From contig MEDY01000007.1 in the NCBI GenBank assembly GCA_001724265.1, positions 62,001-126,000 on the forward strand: DNA of 64,000 nt, given 5' to 3'. This stretch comes from Rhizaria sp. SCN 62-66. Its lineage: Eukaryota > Rhizaria, unplaced. The number at the start of each line of letters is the position of its first letter. The stretch's first letter is position 1. The notes under the pieces were generated by a model. It saw nothing but the letters and a program-made list of their open reading frames with translations. It searched no databases and was not told the DNA's origin. Made by a program: the position numbers and the translations under genes. Shown piece after piece: positions 42,901 to 52,116 of this stretch.

Positions 42901-45190
42901 GAGGACTGCGCAGAGAAGAAGAGTGAAAACATACCAAAGAGTGTGAGCAAAATGACCAATTTCTTATAACATACCGAGATTCATCAAATAATCGTTGCAG
43001 TAAATGACCCGTACCTTAGTGGTCGCGTCGTAGTTCCACTGCGGGGTAAAGAGCCTGGGAATGGTGAAATAGGGAGACTCCCAAGTCGAGCACGAGTACA
43101 CGACGCCCAGCGCCTTCTTGCACCCATACTTGATCTGGATATAGAACGGGTACATCGAGCCGTCATCGCTGGCGAATGCGATCTCATGCGTCGCGTCACC
43201 GGCCGGCAAGTTGAGCGACTTCTCCTGCCGCTCCTCGTCGCGCAGCGCCACAAGGCGGAAGCGCATGAGGCGAATCTCGCCGTCCTCGAGCGCAGAGTCG
43301 TGGTGGTAGCGCAGACGCACCGAGAATGCCGCGTTGGGCGCGCGCACGCTGCCCGCCGCGGGGTCAACGAGCGTGAAGCGGTCCAACGACTCGGAGAACA
43401 AGAGGAACTTGTCGGGCGCATTGGCCGACGCACACGTGGGGTCGTCGAGCGAGCACACGGGCACGACTGTGTCGGCCGCGGCGCAGGGCGTGTACACGGT
43501 CTCCAGCCCCAGATCCTTGTCCACGGCGCCGGCGTTCTCCGCGGCGGGCAGCACCACGGTCGGCGTGCCGGTCGCGCTCGAGTTGGTAAAGACGCATATG
43601 TCGGCGTAGACCTTGTCGCTCCGCAGCAAGCTCTGCGTGACGGTGAAACGGATGGTGCCGTCGCCGGTCGTGGTGACCGTGGGCACGGTGACCGTGAGCG
43701 AGCCGAAGAAGGTGCCCTCGCCGCGGTCGAACGTGCTCGCGTGGGAGTAAAACCGCACGCGCACGGCGGCAGCCGTCGTCGTCGGCGCCGTGGCCGATGT
43801 GGTAAGGTTGTAGTGCATGTGGAAGGCGTCGTTGAGCGCGAACACGCGGCCGTCGTTGTTGCCGAAAAAGGCCGTGTTGAGCAGGACCCCGGGCGGAAGC
43901 GCGAGCGTGGCCATATTCGCATTGCCAGAAGCAGCAGCAGCAGCCGCAGCAGGAGCACGAGTGTGGGGTCGACGGCGCGCCAAAGCAGCATGCGGGTTAC
44001 TCGACTGAGCGCTAGTGCTGGTGGGAAGGAACTCGAAGGCGTCGGCGTACTGCGCGCGGACCGCGGCCTCGGCCTCGGGCATGCTGTCCAGCTGGCCCGC
44101 GGTGGCGGCGGGGCCCCAGAGCGCGGCCGCCACCGAGTCGGCGAGCGGGCCGAAGACGGAGTCGGCGCGCGCGGAGAGGCTGCTGCGCGCCGCTGCGATC
44201 GCGGGATGCGCCGCGATGTTCGCCCAGTCGCGGGCCGAGGGCGCGCCGGTGTCCAGCGCGACGGAACCGGAGAGGAAAAGGTCCGCGGGGTCCACGGGCG
44301 CAGTCTGCAGCGTCACGCGCCGCGCCGCAGTCGCATTCGCGGACTGGGGCTCGATTGAGACAGCGGTGATCACGCGGTAGAAAGGGCGCGGGGCGCCGAG
44401 GCGGGAGAGGGAGCAGCGGAAGCGGCGGCTGCCGTGGAGGTACGCGCCGGAAACCAGCGCGGCAACAGCAGCGCCAGCATTAGCGTCAGTTGCTGCGGGC
44501 AGGTTGAAGGATATGGAAGTGGGGTTGGTGCACGAGAGGCTGAAAGCAGCTGCGGAGGCGCTGAAAAAAGAGTCATCGTTGTTGCCAAGGCCAGCGTTGT
44601 TGACGCTGCTGCTGCCACTATCGATAGCACTATCTTCGTTGCCGTTGTTCTTGCTGTTGTCGTTGAACAGGTTGGAGAAAGTGGCGATGTTGACGACATT
44701 GGGCTTCAGAGCAGCATTGTACGCCAGCGAGACCTGCTCGCCAGTGGCCAGAAGCGTGCGCGCGGCACCGGAGTAAAGCGTAGCGGTAGAAGCAGCATCC
44801 TCGGTGGTGGCGGTAGAAGTAGGGGAGAATAGAGAACTGGAGAGCGCAGCAGAGCCGTGTGCCGAGCTGCCGGCGGCTGCGAGAAGCGTGGGGCGATGCG
44901 ACAGAAGCGATGTCACGGGCTCGACTGCATGGCCACGACGAACAGCGACCGATGACCGTGCAAGCTATGGAGAAGAAGAAAAAGAAAGAATGTAGATCAT
45001 GAGAGAAGATGCGGCCAAAAACATAATGTTTCTACAGCGTGAAGTGCAGCAGACGACTGCAAAGTCGAGCTGAAGAACTGGCAGGCCGAGAATGATGCAA
45101 AAGACGTACCAGTACACCGAGTGTAGTGACTGCAAGAGCAAGAATACTTGCAAAGATTGCAGTTCCAACAATATGGTTCAACCTCTTCAT
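39921..45190 (-). CDS. Large surface protein A, in-frame TAG before its membrane anchor
   Basis: Minus-strand exons 45190-45110, 44964-43015 and 42905-39921. A signal peptide (MKRLNHIVGTAIFASILALA) is followed by three regions shared with the plus-strand neighbour: an N-terminal domain (YLHGSRRFRC, PFYRVITAV), a middle domain (VRVRFYSHAS, KVYADICVF, EIRLMRFRLVAL, MYPFYIQIKYGC) and a third (CTDCYFTGSIGVGGVRLDL, FSFTVAGIDFDLDF, PAFTTIIRYG). A PSI-like module follows (CGFCTAP...CAYCPSSGRC). Directly after that Cys is TAG (41141-41139). The same frame then stays open for 405 codons: the rest of the PSI module, a membrane segment (LPTWAIIVIAVVGALVLAAV), a Pro/Gln-rich cytoplasmic tail with PPPPPPK runs, and TAA. 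Stopping at TAG gives 1265 aa; reading through gives about 1671. Function unknown; the paired domains remind me of fungal DUF7029/DUF7223 proteins, unverified. Confidence 0.75.
41139..41141 (-). other. In-frame TAG codon inside the surface protein A reading frame
   Basis: Context on the minus strand is CGC TGC TAG CCC GTC. The paralog has CGC TGC GAG GCC at the aligned place, so one G-to-T change explains it. The following base is C, but the strong CAA-TTA or CTA readthrough contexts are absent. Confidence 0.8.
42906..43014 (-). other. Intron 2 of surface protein A
   Basis: 109 nt, GTACGG donor and TCTGCGCAG acceptor, phase 0. Joins NYDATTK to SSVESKTLLD, matching the continuous SESKTLLDVD of the paralog, which lacks this intron. 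Confidence 0.85.
44965..45109 (-). other. Intron 1 of surface protein A
   Basis: 145 nt, GTACGT donor and CTCCATAG acceptor, phase 0. Separates the 27-codon signal-peptide exon from the rest. The paralog has its intron at the equivalent place. Confidence 0.75.
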
Positions 45191-45418
45191 GCTGGGAAGC
45201 AACTTGACGATATTCTCGCGACGGAATTCACACCTTTGCAAAGCAGACGAGTTCTCCTGTCTGGCTCAGTTCAGTGAGCGACGACTATCCCCCTTCGCAA
45301 GGTTCCGAAAAAATCGACTTTCCCACCTCCTCCGCTCAACCAACAGGATGACGACGTAACTCGGGCGAACATTGATCGGCTTTGCTCAGGCACCTGGCCG
45401 TTGTTCATTCTGTTTGTG
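45191..45418. promoter_or_regulatory. Shared divergent promoter of the surface-protein pair
   Basis: Only 228 bp separate the two start codons, so both promoters and 5' UTRs must fit here and the genes may be co-regulated. CTTCCCAG ends one base before the minus-strand start. No TATA element assigned. Confidence 0.55.
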
Positions 45419-48400
45419 ATGCAGAAGATCATTGTTGGTGCGTGTGTAGTCGCAGCTACGGCTGCTGCTTCAATGCACTTCGAAATCAAGGTATGTAGCC
45501 CCGTCAAAATAGTGCCGTTTTATACTCGTGTCACTTTCTCCCCCGTCACTCTGCATTTTCATGTTTTTTCCAAAGATCTCGTTCTTCTATTATGCTTTTC
45601 AGTGGTATTCCGACTCATTGTGCGCATTTCACACCCTGTGCCCCCTTTTTTATTGCCATCTCAGAACGAGAAGACCCCCTCGTGGGGCGGCTCGCTCCTC
45701 TCCAAGGACGTCCCCTCCGTGGGCACGAACGAGGCTGGCGAGCGTCTCTACGAGCATTCTGCGCGCATGCTTGCTCCCAACGGCAAGCAGTGGTTCTTTG
45801 ACTACAACGCCGCTGTTAAGACCAACACCGTCGTGCTCCAGAATGCCGGCATCGCGGCTTCTCAGGTCACCTGCAGCGAGAACTCGCTGTTCCTGACGCT
45901 CACCGACGCCGAGGTCGCTGCCCTCAACCTCCAGGAGGGCTCGCTCATCCACGGTGACTCTCGCTACGGCTGCTACAACACCGACGTCGATGGTGCGGGT
46001 CCTTTCTACCGCTCCGTCAGCTCTGTTGCCGGGGACGAGGCCGGCAAGGTCGTGCTCACGACCACCGACGTCGACCCCCTGGAGCTTTTCTCCGACCTCA
46101 ACCTCGACCTCAAGGAGTTCGACATGGAGCAACAGGACTGGCAGGCGCTCAAGACCAGTCCGGCCCTCGCGTCGCTGCAGTCCGCGCTGGGCACCGTTGC
46201 CACGGGCACCCGCAACGACGACGACGAGCTGACATCTTTCCCCGACCTCGCCACCGAGGAGGCGCGTCTCACCAGCTCCAACTTCGTTGAGCTCCCCCTC
46301 ACCCCGGCCTCGCTCGCGCGCTTCCGCGCCGCCGTGCCCGCCGCCGAGGTCCGTCTCGCCGAGGACCAGGCCCGCGCCGAGCAGCTCGCCCGCAACTCGC
46401 GCCCCGACAATGCCATCTCGAGCGTCTACGCCCCCGTCGCCGCGGTCGATGGCGACGTCGCGGTCGCCGTGACCGGCCCCACCATCTCCGGCGTGTACTT
46501 CGAGTCCGACGACGCGACCGTCTACACCGCCGGTGACGCCCTCGGCATCTCCCTTGAGACCTCCGGCTTCGCCTCGGGCGCCCAGGTCAAGGTGCGTTTC
46601 TTCACTGCCGCCGGCTCGGCGTTCCCCAAGACCGAGGCGTCGTTCCTAACAAGCGTCAACCTCGCGATCGACGACTCGCTCAACATCCCCATCACCAAGG
46701 TCTTTGCCGGCGAGAACAAGATCTACGCTGACGTGTGCTTCTACACCGGCTCCGTCGAGGACAGCGGCATGTCGTGCGCCACCGCGCCCCAGGTCGTCGA
46801 CGTGTGCTCGCTCGACGACCGGCGGTGCAAGACCAACTCCGTCTTCGTCGTCAACGCCAGCGCGCTCTTCACCATGTCGACCCCGACGGCGAACGAGATC
46901 CTGACTGCGGGCAAGCCTGTGCAGACCAAGATCGCCTTCCACGGCCCCAAGATGGAGGACGTGACAATCCGCCTCATGCGCTGGCGCATGTTGGCTTTCT
47001 CGGACGAGGAGATCGGCAAGCTGGACACCACGATGCGTCCCTCGTACACCACCACGGTGACGTTCAACCCCACCACGGGCGTCGCGGGCTCTATCTACCC
47101 GTACTTCGTGCAGATCAAGTACGACTGCGGCTGGTTCCGCTGCAAGAAGTGGAACTCCCCGTTCTTCTCCATTCCTAAGGACATCGTCGCCACCTGGAAC
47201 TACAAGCCCAGCACCGGCGCCGCGTCCGAGAGCAAGACGCTGCTGGACGTCGACTGCGGCGACATGTACGGCAAGTGCACGGCGCAAACGTCGTGGGTCC
47301 GCAAGGCGCAGTGCAACGCGTGCTCCAAGCTCCACGTGCAGACCAAGGTCGTGTGCGAGGACTGCTGGGTCAACGGCAACGTCGCCGTTGGCGGACTCCG
47401 CGTGCGCCTGATGGACCGCTCCGAGAACCGCTTCGGCATGACCGTGCTCGGTGAGTACGATGCCCATTTCGGCATCAAGGCCACGCTCGACTACGCCACC
47501 GCGGGCGAGAATACCATCGCGTCCGTCGGCTACAAGATCGCGGACTTCGAGTTCACTGTCGCGGGCATCGCGTTCACGGTCGTGCTCAAGCTTGCCGTCG
47601 ACCTCGGCGTCGGCTACAAGATTCAACTGCACGGTGTCGCCAAGTACTCCGCCAGCATCCAGCAGCCCAAGTTCACGACCATCATCAAGTACGGCTCGTC
47701 AACCGCCGCCTCGCAGCCCACGGCGACGAAGCAGGTCACGTCTTCGATGTCGTTCGCCGGCGAGGGCACCCTCTCGGCCCTTATCACCCCTACCTTGCAG
47801 GTCACCATCTCCAAGCTCATCGACGCCTCCGTCAAGCTGCCGCTGTTCATCGACCTCACCGCTAAGGCTGACACCGCCGGCCTCGTCCCCATGTCTAAGC
47901 GCCCCGCTGCGGCCGCCCAGTTCGGCGATTGCGGCAAGGACCACCGGCTCGAGTACCTTGGCGTCGCCGGCGCGCGCAAGTTCACCGCCCACGCCGACAT
48001 GAAGGTCTTCAAGGCCTGGGGCGCCAAGGCCTGGGACTGGACAATTTGGGACGGCAACCAGTTCAACCTGCTCCAGGGCTGCGGCTTCACCATGCCGGCC
48101 AATGGCTTCCGCTTCCGCGCTTCGTTCGCCGGCGCGTGGACCTGGGAGGTGCCGGACGACTTTAACACATACGCCACCACTGCGCAGTTCCTCGGCCTTC
48201 TCGCCGAGGACCTTGAGACCATCACGGGCGCCCCCATCGGCCGCTTTGTGCTCTCCGCCGTTAACCAGTACCCCGACCCCAACGCCGTTGCGGGCAGCGC
48301 CATCGTCACCGCCGGTGCCGGCGAGTCCGAGATAGACGGTGCGAGCATGGCGGCGATCATGCCGCTGATGACCGAGGCCGAAGCCGAGAAAGCCGCGTCG

Positions 48401-49060
48401 ACTGGCATGCTCACCGTCTCGCTCGACTCGCCCGAGACTGCGCGCCTCTTCACCCGTCTCTCCTCGCTCCTGAACCGGAACAAGAAGGACGACACCGAGG
48501 TCAACGCGTCCGTCGGCGTCGCCCGCCGCGTCGCCGTTGTCGAGATCGGCGTGCTCGAGGACGATACCAACGCGCCCAAGGACCCCAAGGGCCGCACGGG
48601 CACCGCGCTGCGCAATGAGATTGAGGCGCTGCTGGGCAGCCCGGCGAGCCACTCCAAGACGTTCCTTGTCAAGGACGGCATCTGCGCGCCCCAGAGCACG
48701 TGCACCGCCTGCGCCAAGACCATCGGCTGCGCCTACTGCCCCACCAACAAGCGCTGCGAGGCCACGGGCTCCAAGTCCTCCTGCGCTAAGTCCCTTATTG
48801 CCAAGCCCGCCAACTGCCCCGCCTCGCTCACGTCGCCCCTCGACGTCTTCGACGCCGCACCGCGCAGCGTGTCTGCGGGCGAGATGATGGCCGCCGAGGA
48901 CGCGTGGGTCGACAAGGTCGTCTTCATCGGCTGCGGGCTCGCCGCGCTGGCCGCTGCGATCGCCGGCGCCATGTTTGTGGTGATGCACAAGCGCAAGCAG
49001 GTGCAGGAGGAGGAGAAGGAGGCCACGGCCGAGGACGTCTACGTCGCGCTCTCTGAGTAA
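45419..49060 (+). CDS. Large surface protein B, PSI-like module and C-terminal membrane anchor
   Basis: Exons 45419-45490 and 45665-49060 join to 1155 aa. Signal peptide MQKIIVGACVVAATAAAS. It is a paralog of the minus-strand neighbour throughout: N-terminal domain (LIHGDSRYGC, PFYRSVSSV), middle domain (VKVRFFTAAG, KIYADVCFY, IRLMRWRMLAF, IYPYFVQIKYDC), third domain (CEDCWVNGNVAVGGLRVRLM, FEFTVAGIAFTV, PKFTTIIKYG) and a PSI-like Cys module (CAPQSTCTACAKTIGCAYC, then CPTNKRCEATG). Then come a membrane segment (VVFIGCGLAALAAAIAGAMF) and a short acidic cytoplasmic tail. The topology is type I: large ectodomain, one anchor. Function is unknown; adhesion or sensing is a guess from architecture. 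Codon use is strongly GC3-biased (GTC, CTC, AAG), more uniform than its partner, and it lacks the partner's homopolymers, so it may be highly expressed. Ends in TAA. Confidence 0.85.
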   Translation: MQKIIVGACVVAATAAASMHFEIKVCSPVKIVPFYTRVTFSPVTLHFHVFSKDLVLLLCFSVVFRLIVRISHPVPPFLLPSQNEKTPSWGGSLLSKDVPSVGTNEAGERLYEHSARMLAPNGKQWFFDYNAAVKTNTVVLQNAGIAASQVTCSENSLFLTLTDAEVAALNLQEGSLIHGDSRYGCYNTDVDGAGPFYRSVSSVAGDEAGKVVLTTTDVDPLELFSDLNLDLKEFDMEQQDWQALKTSPALASLQSALGTVATGTRNDDDELTSFPDLATEEARLTSSNFVELPLTPASLARFRAAVPAAEVRLAEDQARAEQLARNSRPDNAISSVYAPVAAVDGDVAVAVTGPTISGVYFESDDATVYTAGDALGISLETSGFASGAQVKVRFFTAAGSAFPKTEASFLTSVNLAIDDSLNIPITKVFAGENKIYADVCFYTGSVEDSGMSCATAPQVVDVCSLDDRRCKTNSVFVVNASALFTMSTPTANEILTAGKPVQTKIAFHGPKMEDVTIRLMRWRMLAFSDEEIGKLDTTMRPSYTTTVTFNPTTGVAGSIYPYFVQIKYDCGWFRCKKWNSPFFSIPKDIVATWNYKPSTGAASESKTLLDVDCGDMYGKCTAQTSWVRKAQCNACSKLHVQTKVVCEDCWVNGNVAVGGLRVRLMDRSENRFGMTVLGEYDAHFGIKATLDYATAGENTIASVGYKIADFEFTVAGIAFTVVLKLAVDLGVGYKIQLHGVAKYSASIQQPKFTTIIKYGSSTAASQPTATKQVTSSMSFAGEGTLSALITPTLQVTISKLIDASVKLPLFIDLTAKADTAGLVPMSKRPAAAAQFGDCGKDHRLEYLGVAGARKFTAHADMKVFKAWGAKAWDWTIWDGNQFNLLQGCGFTMPANGFRFRASFAGAWTWEVPDDFNTYATTAQFLGLLAEDLETITGAPIGRFVLSAVNQYPDPNAVAGSAIVTAGAGESEIDGASMAAIMPLMTEAEAEKAASTGMLTVSLDSPETARLFTRLSSLLNRNKKDDTEVNASVGVARRVAVVEIGVLEDDTNAPKDPKGRTGTALRNEIEALLGSPASHSKTFLVKDGICAPQSTCTACAKTIGCAYCPTNKRCEATGSKSSCAKSLIAKPANCPASLTSPLDVFDAAPRSVSAGEMMAAEDAWVDKVVFIGCGLAALAAAIAGAMFVVMHKRKQVQEEEKEATAEDVYVALSE
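45491..45664 (+). other. Intron of surface protein B
   Basis: 174 nt, GTATGT donor and GCCATCTCAG acceptor, phase 0, joining MHFEIK to NEKTPSW. A multiple of three without in-frame stop. Long pyrimidine tract before the acceptor. Confidence 0.85.
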
Positions 49061-51074
49061 GCCGTAGGCTGAGTCGGCGACATTGAGTCGTCGCGCTCCG
49101 CTCCTGTTCCTCTTTTTCTTTTGTCTCTGTTTCACCATCTACCTTCCCATCTGTTCATATTAACTTGTTATTTGTACATGTGCACATACATCTATAATCC
49201 TAATTTGCATCATGACTCTGTAAAATCCACTCTTCCTCTTTTTTAGTCCGCTTACGAATCGCAACCGTCAACGTATGATAATGCGGGCGAAGCATAGAAT
49301 TAGTCAATAATGCGAACCATGCATGCCTCATCACTCATTATAAACGTATTGTTTCTTTCTCTCTACGCTCCGTCCAGGAGTACTGCGTACATGTACGTGT
49401 ACGTATTGCGACGATAGAAAATAAACAACTTGTTCTCATATCTGCCTTGTGATGCTTTCCTTGTAATACGTGGTGTTTAGCGAAGTTGAAAATGGCAACT
49501 TGTGTATTTTGTTTTTTGATTATGGCGGCTTTGGGGTGGTGTTATAGTACGGACACGCCGTTTACATGTGGTTGTTGTCGTCTAAAGGAGAACGAACACT
49601 AAAGTACTACGATTTTCGGGTTAAGTACAGCAGTGAACGTAAAAGCGAAGCTGCTGCTGTTGCAGCTACTGCTCATGTTCTATCATAACGGCAACCCACA
49701 AAACGCAGATGTAAAACTTGCAACTGACGTCGCAAACTAAGACAAGTACGAGCAATCAAGACCGACAAGATGAACTCAAGCTCAAACACTGTCGTTGGGA
49801 TGCAAGTAGTAGGCGATGCTTAGTCGCAGAAACATTAGTTAAGTCGCGAAAAGGGTTATTCATAATCACAATTCCAGATTAATGCTCACATAAACTTTCA
49901 ACATGCAACTGTCGCAACAAGTTCTGAGTCTTATGATATTCACGCACTCGTGCTGACGCTAATACTGCCGCGAACACGGACAACTGCTGGAGATATTAGT
50001 CACAGCGCTGTTCCGCAAAGCTCAGTGGACAAAGACAAGTGTCTGTTGATATTCGTGTTTTGTGACAATATTAATCCTCGATAGTTCGAGTGAGGAATTG
50101 TACATGAGCACTAGTGTGATGGTGTAACAAGCAGTGAACCGGGCATTGTGTGAGTAAGTGTGAAAAAATAAACCGGTGACAAGAAACGTACGTATCAATA
50201 GAAGAAAACGGACAGCAAGGAAGGAACAGCAAGAAAATGTGCTGTTATTGTTGGAGCCACTCAGTAGTCGCGAAGAATTGTGAGAGGCGGAAACGCCGAA
50301 AACTAAGACAAAAGCGGATACTATGAGAGCAACATCAGCAGCAACAGCAAACAATCAAGCAAACAAGCGATATGGAAATGCAATATCGCCCGTGAGAAGG
50401 AGAACAATAGGGTGATGAAGCTAAACACAAAAACCAACAAAGGGGAGACACTACATTGTGCAAGGCATCACAATAGACAAATGATCCAATGCACTAGGTC
50501 GTTGCTGCAAGTTTAAGTAAAGTACGTCAAATCAAGATAGACAGACAAGATGGAACAAAACAGACAAAAAGCAACAAATAAACAATCTGATAAAAACGAA
50601 ACAGCACAAAGCAGTAACAAAAGCTATAAAACACAACCTGTAACAAGAAACAAGTGGAGCACAAAAGAAATGCCAAAACATCAGCTCTTTTAAAGTTAAC
50701 AGACACCACACCACGCATACTCTGGAACACGCTGCAGACACAAGACAAGAATAGAACTCGTTCTTGCGTTACTGCTTTATGAACAGCAGTAAACATGTGT
50801 GTGGCGTCAAAAAGACTAGCATAAAAACAAAATAAAATCATTTCTCCTGAAGTACCAAATAAGATACTAAAAGACTGCTTCATTGGAGATAGATGTGTCG
50901 TGTGAAACACGACAACATTGAAGCCTTGGGTAAGTTTAATGTAAAAACCTGACTGTGTTAACTAGTAGAGACAGTCATTATCATCCATAAACTACTCCTT
51001 GGATTCAGTCGACCGATCACACGTAGTTTTGTGTTCTCTCACATGCTCTAGATCGTGATCACTGTGACAAATTC
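49061..51074. other. Long convergent intergenic region, no supported gene
   Basis: 2014 bp between the TAA of surface protein B and the TAA of the subtilase gene. From about 50000 to 50960 the plus strand is A-rich and T-poor, as in 8880-10240. Two minus-strand ORFs (50354-50022 and 50910-50527) encode hydrophobic Phe/Cys-rich peptides without a recognisable domain and are judged to be by-products of that skew. A long subtilase 3' UTR is the simplest reading. No RNA gene seen. Confidence 0.5.
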
Positions 51075-51384
51075 TTATTCGATATCCGTGACCTCAGGGA
51101 GCTCAAAGTCGTGAATGCCCATCCCGGCACCGTGACTGACGTTCACAGCCGCAGAAGCATCGCCCACAGGAGCCTTGGCGCTCTGGGTGCGGGCGCTGCC
51201 GGGACGGGACTGCGACTGCGACGGCGGCTGCGAATGCGGCTGCGAATGCGGCTGTGACGGCGGCTGCAAGTGCGCAGGCGAACGCGACTGCGACCGCGAC
51301 TGCGCCCGTGAGTTGAGCTGCGAGTTCAGCTGAGACTGGGCGTTCGAGTTCGTGTTCGAGCGCGAGTTCGACTGCGAGTGCTGC

Positions 51385-51416
<32 letters not shown>

Positions 51417-52084
51417 GGGGGCGGGACTCATGGCGCGAGGCGAGGGCAAGTCGAACTCGCCACCATCGTCGATCACGAAGTTGTCATCGCCGTGGCTCAA
51501 TGCGGAGTTAAGCGCGAAGCCGCCGCGGCCGGACGCGGCCGCCGCCGCCGCCGCCGCCGCGGCAACGACTGCGTTGGGGTCGACACCCGCGCCCTGCAGC
51601 GTATACACGCCGTTCGCAGCAGCAAGAACGATGTCCTCGCCGTTGGCGTCGTTGCTGTCGGAGGCGGCGGTCACCACGCGCGCGCCGCGCGTCGCAGCGG
51701 CCTGCGCTGCGGCGCTGTTGGGCGACAGCGCACCCTCGACCGCGCCGGCTGCGTTGCTCGGACTGTGGTCGTTGTTGTTGTTGCGGGTGAGCTGCTCGGC
51801 GGTGAACTTGGCGGCGCTGCGCGAGAGCCGCGACTTGCCGCCGCGGCCCGCGGTCGCGCTCAACGGGGGCGCGGCCACGGACGCCGTGGCGAACGCCTCG
51901 GCCGCGGCCGCGCTCGTGGTCACCGTGCTCGTGCCGGCGGCGGCGTGATTCTTGCGGCGGATGTGGGCGAGCTCGACGCTCTTGCCGCCCTCGGCGCCAG
52001 AGTGCGAACGCTGGCGCACGCGCCCGGCCTTGCGGTGGCCGGCGCGCCCGCCCTCCTCGTCGTTGCCGTCGTAATCGTCGCCGA

Positions 52085-52116
<32 letters not shown>

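Noticed and set aside
50022-50910. Two hydrophobic minus-strand ORFs of 110 and 127 codons
   Set aside because: Phe/Cys/Leu-rich peptides from a skewed spacer; no signal peptide logic, no homology recognised.
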